DNA from: Branchiostoma floridae
Lineage: Eukaryota; Chordata; Leptocardii; Amphioxiformes; Branchiostomatidae
Assembly: GCF_000003815.2 (NCBI RefSeq)
Contig: NC_049989.1
Coordinates: 11,699,704-11,763,703 of the forward strand
Direction: 5' to 3'
Length of the DNA stretch: 64,000 bases
The position numbers and the translations under genes were made by a program. Position 1 is the first letter of the stretch, and each line of letters opens with the position of its first letter. The notes below the pieces were generated by a model that was not told the DNA's origin, searched no databases, and saw only the letters and a list, made by a program, of their open reading frames with translations. Positions 60,101-63,638 of the stretch are shown piece by piece.

Positions 60101-61732
60101 AGGTAAAAAAGGAAACTTTTGTGGCTTAGAGAAAGTCGCCCACTTTTACATTCGCAGCTTTTAAAGGATTTACGCCCCTAGAATACAAAGTTGCGCCTTG
60201 GTTGGAATAATAACTATATGGCGGTTGAAAGTGTAACCTTGAAAGTACAGCGCAACCGGGCGTAAATTTCAAGACATAGCTCTGGACAGAAATATACGTA
60301 TTACACTTAGACATGTAATCTAGCTGTATTACCGGCAACTCACTGCGCTTCATGCTTGTCTTAAATGTCACTATCCAGACGCATGTCACCCGGGGAAAAT
60401 CTCACATTAAATCTTCCCTGTAGAAATGTGTCTGTCGAGGCTGTCCACAAAACTTACCGCGGCTCTCCTAACCCAAAATGCCGATTCACACTGATTACAA
60501 AAGCCCGCAGCTCTAAATGTCATCTGTAACTATCTTATGCATATTTGTCAAGAGATGTCGGTAAATTTTCGGCAAGGGAAGCGTTTGGTAAGAATTTTTA
60601 GCCGCGCTTCACAACTGTAGTTGACAGAGAGCGGGAGTAGGCGAGGGTTTCTATCCATCAACGTTGCTTTACGACCGCTTTCCAATATGTACGGTTACTC
60701 GTTGCGTGGCGTTTGGAGCGTACGATAGGAATTTGTGACATTTTGAGCGGGGGAAAGCCGAGGAGTCAAGCTGGAAATTGGAAAAGCATTCCTAGCGATC
60801 TCTCTCGCTGATTATCCCAGCCGGGTATGTATATAGAAAAGTAGGCATATGGCAGCATAGCATGCTTGTTTGCGCACTCTCTCCAAACACCGTGGATTAA
60901 TTTTATCGTACATCGCAATTATAACGGGATAAAAGCAGCTATTATTAATTTCATGAAGGATGATTTCGGTCGGAAGATAGTTCATAAATTCGTGGCGATG
61001 GCAGTGGGTACTCAGTCAGTGTCGGTAGCGGTAACAGGAGATGGTTTTGATCGAACCATGTCGTTCACCTATTACTACGTAGCGGGATGCAAAACCTTAA
61101 TTTTGCATGCGGTGTTGGGGATGATATATGCCAGCCTCGAGCGCCGTTGGGTCAGACTATATTGAAAATGCTGCTTAAATAATGCACATGTATCGCTCGT
61201 GTGTGATTATAACGTCGGCGCATATACATGCCCGTGAGCTTGTGTGCTGTCTGGGATAAACCAAAGCTTGGGTATACATTCTCCCCACCGCAAATTTGCC
61301 GAGCCAGAAACAGAATCAATGTACTTCAAAGATAAACAAGATGGGTTTAATGAAAACTGCAGGAGAGAGGTACTTTGGGGAGTAGGTAACGTGTATGAAG
61401 CTTTTATCGGAGATTCAAACTCCCATTTCTAGCCATTCCGTCGGTCAATAAGAGAACAACAGTGAAAGAGAGAGGTTTGCGGAACGCAAATGGAGCGGGA
61501 CGTGACAAGTGGGCTGGTGGACCGCGCTCGATGTACAGGAAAATGGGCACCTGGACTACAACATAGTGTGCAGATGAGCAAGGAAAAAAGGTTTAAATCT
61601 TACCTGGGCATCACCGTTCAGGACTGCGATCCTCCCCGGGCACTGCTCCGCCTGCCCCCGACGACAGAAGGTCAGCAGTACGGTGATCAGGACGACGGGG
61701 AAGACCAGACAGCGGCGCGGCCTTCTTTCCAT
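3683..61732 (-). CDS. Class C (mGluR-like) GPCR with two tandem Venus flytrap domains, 9-exon gene span
   Basis: Predicted cell-surface receptor. The order is signal peptide (residues 1 to about 28), VFT1 (about 31-499), linker with CxxxCxxC (C531, C535, C538), VFT2 (about 560 into the assembly gap), a second linker with CxxxCxxC, seven helices, and a short acidic cytoplasmic tail. Join on the minus strand: 61604-61732, 13979-14138, 13248-13376, 11837-12003, 10746-11657, 8911-10405 (with gap), 6289-6393, 4250-5192, 3683-3738. Every junction has GT/AG, and the intron phases 0,1,1,0,0,0,0,1 keep the frame, provided the gap is not taken at its nominal length. About 1242 residues are visible; mGluRs with one VFT are usually 850-1200. 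Class C receptors bind ligand in the VFT cleft and signal through G proteins, usually as dimers. A separate secreted VFT1 protein is unlikely, because exon 5 splices in phase to exon 6. The ligand is unknown. Confidence 0.85.
3739..4249 (-). other. Intron 8 (511 bp)
   Basis: Donor GTACGA, acceptor TTTTCTAG. Contains loosely repeated GCATGC/TAAAGCATGCATAAAG near 3990-4070; nothing else recognised. Confidence 0.65.
4250..5192 (-). CDS. Exon 8: seven-transmembrane domain of class C GPCR
   Basis: Acceptor TGTCACAG|GTCTGC, donor AAAG|GTACGA, phases 0 to 1. Starts VCQECLTQNLTG, with a likely N-glycan site, and enters TM1 at MWGVSAMIISALGTVL. TM2 is around IAWSLGHILLLGIFMLYL. TM3 is CGIRRFALGVSYVVCLSALL, with the class C disulfide cysteine and RR pattern. 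The ECL2 cysteine is in TWVCNAL. TM5 is FIVSLLYAMVLVLL. TM6 is AAISAIPSWLLWLAIY. TM7 is CYSASFNATLYLMVIFLPKL, with the family PK at its end. The cytoplasmic tail is short. If the last intron were retained the frame would run on to a stop near 4152, adding about 30 unrelated residues. Confidence 0.9.
5193..6288 (-). other. Intron 7 (1096 bp)
   Basis: Holds repeat I copy 1; the rest is unassigned. Confidence 0.75.
5393..5580 (-). repeat. Dispersed hairpin repeat I, copy 1 (intron 7)
   Basis: CATTTCAGGTAGCATCCACT at one end and GTTGCTACCAGAAACGTTTG at the other are inverted versions of each other. Also GGTGTAACTGACGAAAGGTA. Related to 13013 and 26453 in opposite orientation. Confidence 0.6.
6289..6393 (-). 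CDS. Exon 7: end of VFT2 and start of second mini-cysteine linker
   Basis: Acceptor TGCCTACAG|GTCGGA, donor CAG|GTTAGA, phase 0, 35 codons. VGEWHHTLKLQPEDL matches the VG-W-(x)-L strand that closes mGluR VFTs and is parallel to VGTYMDDRLDL at the start of exon 6. Ends QPIKSFCDQ; its cysteine is the first of the CxxxCxxC triad completed in exon 8 (CDQ|VCQEC). Confidence 0.85.
6394..8910 (-). other. Intron 6 (2517 bp)
   Basis: Repeat J copy 1 occupies its exon-6 side. Nothing recognised in 6400-8660; ORFs there are short and family-less. Confidence 0.75.
8668..8905 (-). repeat. Dispersed repeat J, copy 1, ending at the exon 6 donor
   Basis: Shares GGGGGCGATATCAACTTCCA, TTACTGACGTCACACGT, GCGATTCAGTCGAACATTCT and AACTCAGATGAAGTTTCAT with copies near 25037, 31437 and 51250. 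Its edge lies within a few bases of the GTAAGG donor. Confidence 0.6.
8911..10405 (-). CDS. Exon 6: first mini-cysteine linker and VFT2 (contains assembly gap)
   Basis: Acceptor GATCCAG|GTGGGC, phase 0. Residues 500-864 are visible before the gap. VGTYMDDRLDL corresponds to the end-of-VFT mGluR strand VG-W-(x)-L. Then ISACEESCQGCQ, an acidic/polar spacer, and a second VFT: PALIPIHERG, CGTIDEGGVTQAEAFLYALN, KLEAVIIDTCQSPLKA, LGWAYVSVVASDQHYW and NPWFKEFWESRFQC. VFT2 is closer to canonical mGluRs than VFT1 (EFWESRFQC). Beyond the gap the exon ends QTVERESVDWK at donor AAG|GTAAGG (8905-8910). The lobe-2 strands equivalent to the last ~125 residues of VFT1 fall in the gap, which could also hide an intron. 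Confidence 0.85.
8946..9308. other. Assembly gap (363 N) inside exon 6
   Basis: A run of 363 N. The coding frame that enters (…RFQCFVDDA) and the frame needed on the far side to reach the phase-0 donor at 8911 do not agree if the gap is exactly 363 bases. The true length, if it is all exon, must leave a remainder of 2 on division by 3. Confidence 0.97.
10406..10745 (-). other. Intron 5 (340 bp) between VFT1 and the VFT2 unit
   Basis: Plain AT-rich intron, donor GTAAGT and acceptor ATCCAG. No repeats seen. It marks the boundary of the duplicated VFT unit. Confidence 0.85.
10746..11657 (-). CDS. Exon 5: remainder of VFT1 (lobe 2 and hinge)
   Basis: Acceptor AATTCCAG|GGCGTA, donor GTG|GTAAGT, phase 0 at both ends, 304 codons (196-499). 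Starts ELVKKLGWTYVSLVSSDD, the mGluR IL--F-WTYVS-V-SE strand. Contains ENPWFQEYFMETNQC (mGluR RNPWF-EFWE-RFQC), SFTIDAVYAYAFALKKAH (mGluR VYA-AHALH helix), a PGICEEL cysteine, and the final strands VNFTNLGGKKIQFDG. The Tyr expected after SE-(x)-Y is Phe218. A possible N-glycosylation site is NFTN. Confidence 0.9.
11837..12003 (-). CDS. Exon 4: VFT1 ligand-pocket loop region
   Basis: Acceptor TCTGCAG|GTGTTG, donor GCACAG|GTAAAA, phases 1 to 0, residues 140-195. VVGPNLDREAAEVARVL and VRLPQISPSGSRLSAFE correspond to the mGluR VIGpsyS-V..L and F-IPQISY-STS--LSD stretch. The canonical Ser and Thr that hold the amino-acid group are not evident. The SAPSAGSAAQ end lacks the acidic residue that normally follows VPPD. 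Confidence 0.85.
12192..12769 (-). mobile_element. Deleted mariner transposon (D2) with transposase relic, in intron 3
   Basis: TA flanks and about 33-bp inverted repeats starting CGAGGGGCATTCAATAAGTA, with one mismatch. On the minus strand a broken frame reads MEQVECRAVIRFLYLKGR, then after a frameshift in an A-run YGDDAPSYDLVKRWHPEFK and RPGRPSS. This is the typical mariner N-terminal DNA-binding region. The DD(E/D) catalytic part is missing. At 578 bp it is well under a full element (about 1.3 kb). Confidence 0.85.
13013..13140 (+). repeat. Dispersed repeat I, copy 2 (intron 3)
   Basis: AGCAACTGGATATGATTTTG, AACGTTTCAGATAGTGTCCA, ATCTTTCGTCAGTGACA, then ATACCCTAACTATGAAT, which is also in copy 1. 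Confidence 0.6.
13248..13376 (-). CDS. Exon 3: VFT1 lobe 1, YDTC segment
   Basis: Acceptor TTTTCAG|GAGTG, phases 1 to 1, residues 98-139 plus split glycines. GVQGYDTCGRADIAVKRC corresponds to the mGluR G-(x)-LDTC-(x)n-A motif with its conserved cysteine. The next residues, IDPDDCESKERIVLG, lead to the VVGP strand in exon 4. The donor required by the reading frame is TCG|GTTCGT, a poor match to consensus; the neighbouring GTACAC at 13243 would break the frame. Confidence 0.8.
13759..13932. mobile_element. Pogo-like MITE (G1) in intron 2
   Basis: Ends CAGTAGAAGCCAGTTGATTG and (complemented) CAGTACAAGCCGTTTAATTG, with TA next to the right end. The interior repeats TGCACA / ATAATTGCAC. A second copy in the opposite orientation lies at 24776-24952. 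CAGT-starting ends and TA targets fit pogo/Tigger-type elements; the class is inferred. Confidence 0.6.
13979..14138 (-). CDS. Exon 2: VFT1 lobe 1, first strand and helix
   Basis: Acceptor CGTCGTAG|GTTATT, donor TTTG|GTGAGC, phases 0 to 1. It encodes residues 44-97. The motif ILAGLFDMHRADPEGRAGPC is followed by GVESLEAMLFAVENVNAGG, the class C pattern of LGGLFP-H, PCG, then LEAM-FA-D-IN. The preceding intron is 47.5 kb. Confidence 0.85.
15064..15290 (+). mobile_element. MITE family A, copy 2
   Basis: AGGTAGTATCTCACTGCACT … AGTAAGATACCACCT, with the standard core (GATAAAGAACGAATTGTCTT). 227 bp; the target site is decayed. Confidence 0.85.
17523..17722 (+). mobile_element. MITE family A, copy 3, right end lost at a (GT)n tract
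   Basis: The left terminus AGGTGGTATCTCACTGCACT and core are intact. The right repeat stops after GCACTGGTGCCTCA and runs straight into AAAGTGTGTGTGTG. Confidence 0.8.
17725..17775. repeat. (GT)n microsatellite at truncated MITE end
   Basis: About 17 perfect GT units, then interrupted GT-rich sequence, starting at the break of family A copy 3. Confidence 0.95.
18546..18770 (+). repeat. Dispersed repeat H, copy 2
   Basis: TTGCCTTCATTGCGAAATCC … TTAGTTTATGTTTTCTGATATG … AAATTTGCTCATTT. The homology to copy 3 extends upstream to about 18455. Confidence 0.65.
19538..19776 (+). mobile_element. MITE family A, copy 4
   Basis: AGATGGTATCTCACTGGCAG … GTGAGATACCACAT, with a small deletion in the left repeat. 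Lies 35 bp left of element E1. The left flank is TAA. Confidence 0.8.
19812..21773. mobile_element. piggyBac-like non-autonomous element (E1)
   Basis: Left end is TTAA followed by CCCTATCCAGACCGGGCTTT. Right end is the complement, CCGGTCTGGATAGGG, followed by CTAA, one change from TTAA. TTAA targets and CCC-starting termini are piggyBac hallmarks. Long G and C runs lie inside each end. Bases about 20883-21773 resemble element E2 (57598-58541), sharing a TTGGCGCAGGC segment and CCGCCATCTTGGAT. The stretch 19860-20880 has no counterpart in E2 and may be a separate insertion. No transposase seen. Confidence 0.7.
21650..22331 (+). repeat. Recent tandem duplication, ~341-bp unit, including the right end of E1
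   Basis: The block from TTGCTAACAATATTTTAGG to GCTGTAATTATTT occurs twice head to tail (period 340-343). Differences are minimal: a C-run one base shorter, CTAA versus TTAA beside the piggyBac-like end, and a 4-base indel near 22225. It carries the terminal repeat of E1 plus about 200 bp of flank. It could be a true duplication or two haplotypes assembled in series. Confidence 0.9.
23068..23215 (+). repeat. Dispersed repeat K, copy 1
   Basis: GACCTTTGACCTAACTTCCT then GTCAGTGTTCCCGACG, later CTTCCTGTCACTCTAC. Matches 34072-34160. Confidence 0.5.
24776..24952. mobile_element. Pogo-like MITE (G2)
   Basis: CAGTAGAAGCCGTTTAATTG … ACTGGCTTCTACTG followed by TA. Interior (GCCAGCACATTTTGTGGAAT, TTCAGCTGGACCGCATCACT) is the reverse complement of G1. 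Confidence 0.65.
25037..25245 (-). repeat. Dispersed repeat J, copy 2
   Basis: GGGAGGCGATATCGACTTTC … GACGCCACACGTGCAACGAG … GGGCGATTCAGTCGAAAACT … TAATGCAATTTAC … TCTGATGAACTTTA. Confidence 0.65.
26453..26625 (+). repeat. Dispersed repeat I, copy 3
   Basis: AAGCAACTGGATGTGATTTT, AGATAGTATCCATTATCTTT, then a second TATCTTTCGTCAGTCACACT, a local duplication. Confidence 0.6.
27380..27490. other. Short GC-rich, CpG-rich patch in intron 1
   Basis: CCGCTGGACCGCGGTAATAT … GCGGGGGGTTCGGCGACTCC…CCCCGC, including a hairpin of GCGGGGGG with CCCCCCGC. Could be a regulatory island or repeat relic; no gene start recognised. Confidence 0.3.
27976..28040. repeat. (CT)n / (AG)n palindromic microsatellite
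   Basis: A run of TCTCTCTC meets ACAGAGAGAGAGAGAC, so the tract is self-complementary. Confidence 0.95.
28157..28220. repeat. (AC)n microsatellite, about 32 perfect units
   Basis: An uninterrupted AC run of some 64 bases. Confidence 0.97.
29135..29225 (-). repeat. Dispersed repeat L, copy 1 (CAGGTCCAGGTTCAG family)
   Basis: CTGGACCTGATCCGCTGGAC and GGACCTGAATGTTCTGTATC then GGTACCCACTCC. Inverted relative to copy 2 at 41079. Confidence 0.6.
30023..30105. repeat. Pyrimidine-rich CT/TTCTC tract
   Basis: Imperfect CTCTCTTTCTCTCT sequence; low complexity. Confidence 0.85.
31437..31675 (-). repeat. Dispersed repeat J, copy 3
   Basis: CCCTCAACAGAGACGGGGGA … CCTTTGACCCTTTGCTGACG then TCACACTTCCG, later CACAGATGAACTTACATTC. 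More diverged in the middle. Confidence 0.55.
32648..32683. other. Perfect 13-bp GC-rich hairpin
   Basis: CACCGGCGTTCAG and CTGAACGCCGGTG separated by a 10-base loop. It lies in intron 1 and could form in DNA or pre-mRNA. Role unknown. Confidence 0.8.
33540..33562. other. Perfect 10-bp hairpin, TTG loop
   Basis: CGTCGTACGA, TTG, TCGTACGACG. Each arm itself contains the palindrome TCGTACGA. May belong to a small repeat; role unknown. Confidence 0.75.
34072..34160 (+). repeat. Dispersed repeat K, copy 2
   Basis: TTTTGACCTAACTTCCTGTC then AGAGTTCCTGACG, later CTTCCTGTCACTCCTG. Confidence 0.5.
36508..36745. repeat. Inverted repeat of ACCGAAAACAACC units
   Basis: The left arm repeats variants of ACCGAAAACAACCGAAAA. 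The right arm carries the complement (GGTCGTTTTCGGTAATTAGTG). Outer ends TTATTACCGAAAACAACC and (complemented) CTAATTACCGAAAACGACC. Low-complexity fold-back, possibly a MITE; no clear target site. Confidence 0.55.
37354..37665 (+). repeat. Dispersed repeat H, copy 3, with ankyrin-like coding relic
   Basis: From an acceptor-like TGTTTCTTTAG the frame reads GHVDLIKWILRRAYE then TAA, followed by GTGCCTTCATTATGAAATCT and the H sequence. The peptide resembles an ankyrin-repeat second helix (GH-D-(V/I)-K-L). It looks like a last exon plus 3'UTR of a multicopy gene family, or a transposon tail. The upstream ORF (from 37110) is not recognisable otherwise. Confidence 0.4.
38095..38343 (+). mobile_element. 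MITE family A, copy 5, with TAA duplication
   Basis: AGGTGGTATCTCAGTGCATT … GATATACCACCT, with TAA on both sides (38092-38094, 38344-38346). The core has a short internal duplication of TTTGTGTATT. Confidence 0.85.
40345..40735 (+). repeat. Degenerate tandem repeat, ~120-143-bp unit
   Basis: Landmarks GTGATACGATTCTTAACGTC (about 40346), GCGATACGATTCTTAAAATC (about 40491) and ACGATATGATTCTTTCAAAC (about 40610). Each is followed by a TTTCC…CACTTTAGAAA and ACACTTGCTTGCAG-like part. A weaker unit may precede, from about 40040. Confidence 0.55.
41079..41170 (+). repeat. Dispersed repeat L, copy 2
   Basis: GGGTGGGTACCGGTACAGAA, ATTCAGGTCCAAGTACGG, TCCAGGTTCAGATGAAACCT. Confidence 0.6.
42127..42363 (+). 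other. Unrecognised open frame, possible coding relic
   Basis: The end of an open frame reads like protein (AYHKYRYGEKICKIDMKRLL, then KTNPDDNFDQIDTNGRVQAN and a stop). Composition is Asp/Asn/Lys-rich. No splice context or family recognised; the upstream half of the frame does not look coding. It may be chance. Confidence 0.2.
42432..42798. mobile_element. Harbinger-like MITE (F) with TAA duplication
   Basis: TAA on both sides (42429-42431, 42799-42801). Termini GGCCACACAAATTTAATTTC and the complement GAAATTAAATTGGTGTGGCC, continuing inward to TTGGTTCACGGATT. A 3-bp TWA duplication and G-rich ends are typical of PIF/Harbinger. 367 bp, no ORF of note. Confidence 0.8.
43251..43700 (+). repeat. 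45-bp minisatellite, exactly ten copies
   Basis: Units start at 43251, 43296, 43341, 43386, 43431, 43476, 43521, 43566, 43611 and 43656, each beginning AACCACGGACAGAGGCCGTT. Variants: copy 2 has CATGTACAG; copies 7 and 9 have CCGCTC for CCACTC; copies 1 and 4 end AATCT rather than AAACG. The array ends exactly where half of a family A MITE begins. Confidence 0.97.
43701..43861 (-). mobile_element. MITE family A, copy 6, half element abutting the 45-bp array
   Basis: Reverse orientation. The core (ACACGTAAAAGTATGACTAA) and one terminus (GTGCAGTGAGACACCACCT) remain. The other half is absent and its place is taken by the minisatellite at 43251-43700. Confidence 0.8.
44746..44981 (+). mobile_element. 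MITE family A, copy 7, with TTA duplication
   Basis: AGGTGGTATCTCACTGCACT … GTGAGATACCACCT, with TTA on both sides (44743-44745, 44982-44984). One of the best preserved copies. Confidence 0.9.
45814..46068 (+). mobile_element. MITE family A, copy 8, with TTA duplication
   Basis: TGTGGTATCTCACTGCACTT … GTGAGATACCACCT, with TTA on both sides (45811-45813, 46069-46071). About 830 bp from copy 7, same orientation. Confidence 0.9.
46979..47265. repeat. Putative fold-back repeat with ACCGAGTGAGCGAAGTGAAC
   Basis: Contains ACCACCGAGTGAGCGAAGTG and two opposed copies of an ATTCTGACCAATCAGAAGG-like motif (complement in CCTTCTGATTGGTCCGC). Also GGTGTCATAACGCC and GGCGTCATAACC pieces. Looks repeat-derived; boundaries uncertain. 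Confidence 0.35.
48775..48915 (+). repeat. Dispersed GGGACCCGG repeat, copy 2
   Basis: ATTTTGTCCCGGTGCCGGGA, GCCGGGTCCCGGCTTGATTT and a terminal CTGGGACCCGACCAGG. Confidence 0.4.
49311..49497. mobile_element. Short hairpin MITE (M2), TTCACCTCTATCCGCG ends
   Basis: Left TTCACCTCTATCCGCGGGGT then AACCTA. Right AACGGATATAGGTTACCACG then CGGATAAAGGTGAA. A second inner inverted pair (GGACGGGGGTTTCAAACAGC with GTGTGAAACCACCGTCC) makes a nested hairpin. Confidence 0.65.
49968..51017. mobile_element. MITE family C, long composite copy (C1)
   Basis: TAA on both sides (49965-49967, 51018-51020). Left terminus GGCCCCCTTTCCACTTGACG. The right end (GGACGGCGCTCTCACGG when complemented) has similar motifs. 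The left third holds a family-A-type core (CTCAACGAATTTAAGAGATA). The right third (50640-51010) is a GC-rich array of GAGAGCGCCG / GCGCTCTC variants. The middle is AT-rich and unique. Long ORFs on both strands here are by-products of this GC-rich repetition. Confidence 0.65.
51250..51460 (-). repeat. Dispersed repeat J, copy 4
   Basis: GGCCCATTACTGATGTCACA … GCAAGTCACGTGTCAAC … GTGATTCAGTAGAACATTTT … GTAATGCATTTTACCCACTC … AGATAAACTTTCAT. Confidence 0.6.
54058..54119. repeat. (AT)n(GT)n microsatellite
   Basis: About 7 AT units followed by about 24 GT units. Confidence 0.97.
54903..55147 (+). mobile_element. MITE family C, copy 2
   Basis: Left end TACCTCCTTTTCACCAGAAC then GGCGCTCTC. Right end CATCTAGTGGAAATGGGGA. 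The core GCTCAACGAATTATACAG and TTGTTGTCTTTTCAGTCTCA aligns with family A. Ends approximate. Confidence 0.65.
55167..55410 (-). mobile_element. MITE family B: family A core with a different terminus
   Basis: TTAA on both sides. Termini GGCCCCCTCTCACTTGACGT and complement, with inner GTGCGGCACGCTTG. The core, read on the minus strand (CAACGAATTTCAGAGATAAA, ACTTTTACGTATTGCGCAAT), is nearly the same as in family A. 244 bp. Confidence 0.85.
55420..55770. mobile_element. MITE with GGGCCCAACCCGCCGTACGT ends
   Basis: Left end GGGCCCAACCCGCCGTACGT. Complement of the right end is AGGGCACAACTCGCCGTACG. It sits 9 bp from family B (ending 55410) and 8 bp from family A copy 9 (starting 55779). The many internal ACGT/CGTACG motifs give chance ORFs. 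Target site unclear. Confidence 0.65.
55779..55979 (+). mobile_element. MITE family A, copy 9
   Basis: AGGTGTATCTCATTGCACTT … GTGAGATACCACAT. The right repeat is shortened. Last member of a run of four adjacent MITEs starting at 54903. Confidence 0.8.
56508..56691. mobile_element. Inverted-repeat MITE (CTAGCC…GGCTAG)
   Basis: Left arm TGCCCCTAGCCTTCACAGAA, continuing GGCTCTGTGGGCCTTTTTTG. The complement of the right arm reads GGCACTAGCCTCCGTAGCAG, continuing GCTTTGGGGGCTTTTTTTCG. Arms are about 55 bp with several mismatches. Immediately followed by family A copy 10. Confidence 0.6.
56696..56892 (+). mobile_element. MITE family A, copy 10
   Basis: AGATAGTATCTCACTGCACT … GTGAGATACCATAT, with a shortened right repeat. 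It directly follows another inverted-repeat element (56508-56691). Confidence 0.8.
57598..58541. mobile_element. piggyBac-like non-autonomous element (E2)
   Basis: Perfect TTAA on both sides (57594-57597, 58542-58545). Termini CCCTATTCAGACCGGGCTTT and CCGGTCTGAATAGGG. Interior is AT-rich with repeated TGACGTCAT-type motifs and CCGCCATCTTGGATTTTG. No ORF of a transposase. 944 bp, the shorter of the two copies. Confidence 0.75.
58542..61603 (-). other. Intron 1, part 6: region next to exon 1
   Basis: No repeats shared with other parts of the window, and no recognised gene. An ORF at 60866-61165 (plus) has no identifiable domain. First-intron enhancers could lie here, but nothing specific is visible. 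Confidence 0.4.
61604..61732 (-). CDS. Exon 1: start codon, signal peptide and first residues of VFT1
   Basis: 43 codons. The ATG sits in a strong context (GAGCCATGG). The peptide has a basic start (MERRPRRC), a hydrophobic core (VFPVVLITVLLTF), then CRRGQA and EQCPGRIAVLNGDAQ. The tail matches the mGluR N-terminal strand (GD followed in the next exon by ILAGLF). Donor CAG|GTAAGA, phase 0. An in-frame upstream ATG at 61774 is less likely: its context is poor, and between the two lies an acceptor-like TCATTTCCAG ending at 61741, so a 5'UTR intron may enter here. Confidence 0.8.
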
Positions 61733-63306
61733 GGCTCCTACTGGAAATGAGACAACAGAGCCGTCGTTACACATAAGTAAAGGAATTCAATTCTAGGATA
61801 ACAAGGTCGCTAAATGAACCCGAAATTGAGTCAATTACGAACACCGCGCGCCGCGCTCGGCAAATCCAAAAGTCTGCTCTTAATAGCAATACCTGATGTG
61901 AAGGGAAAAAGCATAAAATGGTCCGCACGGGTTACCACAAGTTCCAAACTGTCAAATGCGTCGCACCGATAATTCTGACGCTCGTCTATTATATATATCT
62001 AAACCGAAGCGGCGCAGTTATGCGTTTGGCTGTGTGTCAAAATCGTCAACCTGGGGATGAACATGAGAAGTCAACCTAAGAAAAGAGCAGTAAGCCCGAG
62101 TGATATATGACACGGCTTCGATCCTCTAAAACGCACAATCTCGGAGACACCACTATACCGTTGTCATCGATAAGAACATATGATGGACAGTATGTTGGAA
62201 TCGACGTACCAGCGACGTACTCCGATATACCAAAGCGCGCTTGTCGGTTAGCTTCTCAAGCGATGAATCCAATACCAGTCATCAAGGAGACAAGGCAGTC
62301 CGCTGTAGCATTGTGCCGTGGGTTCAAACCTCTACTGTTGATCTGTCGAGAGAGAGCTCGTGCTCTGTACCTCCCTCCCTCCCGTAGGGAGACTGAACGG
62401 ACAAATGGAACGGCAACAAAAGCATGTGGCGGGGCTGGCGAGTCTGTGTCGAATCGGAGACCGCCTTGATCGATCTGATGCTGAATCCAGCCCTGAAGCT
62501 GTTTTCTCCTACAGAGCCGATGAATCGGACGATTCCATCAGGTTTCGCTAGAGGGGACCACCTCCTCAAATCGTAGATGTCTCCCATCGCCCAATAACAC
62601 AACCCAATACGCTGTGCGTTTAACAAATGACAGAATGTATGCTGGAATGGACTCGCGATTTGACGATCATCCAAAAAGTTATGCAAAGTATATACATCAA
62701 GCGCAAGCCTATCGCTCAACACACTGCCACTCTACGTATACAGCACTAGCAACACTGAGTATGTAAAATGGCTGGAAATCTTTACGGAGCAAAAATCCTG
62801 TATTCAGTACAGTATCTCGCTTATCATAACTGATTATTGATCCAAAATAGTGTCTTATAATGTTGTTTGATACCCCTACGAATTACGGACGAAGCATAAA
62901 AGCTTCGTTCGCACTTTTAGGTCGAAAGTCAGCTCAACTAAAACGAACTAATTTTGTCCAGGAAGTCTATAGAAGCGCTCCTGGTGGTTTCTATTGTTGG
63001 AAAAACTTTTTTCCTTTTACAAAAAAAGGCCATCTGGCGGGAGCCATTCTGAGTCCTTAAAAAGGCGTCCTGATGCCGCTGTAATTCAGTGGAGTTAATA
63101 AGGGTGTACAAAAGGCGGGGTGCTAACGGGGACCGGGACGGCATAATGGTCGCCTGGTCACGGCGATTCCGCCCGCCTATGGTCTCCCGGGATACGTGAT
63201 GTCTCTATTAACGACAGGAGCCGCGGTTGGCATCCTGAAAAAGGCTTATTGTGAGTATGCGGACACTGATTCGGGCCCGATTAGAGACGGCAGGAACAAG
63301 GGAACC
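61733..63306 (-). other. 5' flank / possible 5'UTR and promoter side of the receptor
   Basis: Acceptor-like TCATTTCCAG ends at 61741, so the 5'UTR may continue in an upstream exon beyond or within this flank. No TATA box, CpG island or upstream exon could be assigned with confidence. Confidence 0.4.
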
Positions 63307-63620
63307 AAGGCACGAACAAACGACGGGGTTGGACCTGTGCAATCCCGGTGGGAACCGGCGGTTTGACGATATGGAGTGATGGCTTCATTTTGGTGTTGTC
63401 ATTTTGCTTGACAAAGGCCGGTGCCATTGGAGACAGACGTACCAACCAACTAAGGCACGAACAAACGCAGGGGTTGGGGTTGTGCAACCCCAGTGGGAAC
63501 AGGCGCAGCAGTGGGTATAGACGAGGTGATGGCTTCATTTTAGTGTGATCATTTCGCTTGATAATTAGAGACAACAGGGATACTATGGATAGACGCACCA
63601 ACCAAGGCACGAAGAAACGT
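63307..63620 (+). repeat. Imperfect tandem repeat, ~145-152-bp unit, 2.1 copies
   Basis: AAGGCACGAACAAACG begins at 63307 and 63452, and AAGGCACGAAGAAACG at 63604. Between them GTGATGGCTTCATTTTGGTG / GTGATGGCTTCATTTTAGTG recur. Copies are clearly diverged. Confidence 0.75.
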
Positions 63621-63638
63621 CAGAACCAGTGCTCCATA

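Noticed and set aside
60866-61165. 99-codon ORF near exon 1
   Set aside because: No domain, no splice or promoter context, and AT-rich surroundings; not supportable as a gene.
62290-62345. Possible tRNA or tRNA-derived SINE (GGGTTCAAACC B-box)
   Set aside because: A B-box match alone. No A-box at the right distance and no cloverleaf could be drawn. A similar GGGGTTCAAATTCCC at about 20525 fails for the same reason.
62107-62469. 120-codon ORF upstream of exon 1
   Set aside because: No motif or signal peptide, low-complexity tail, opposite strand to the gene; not supported.
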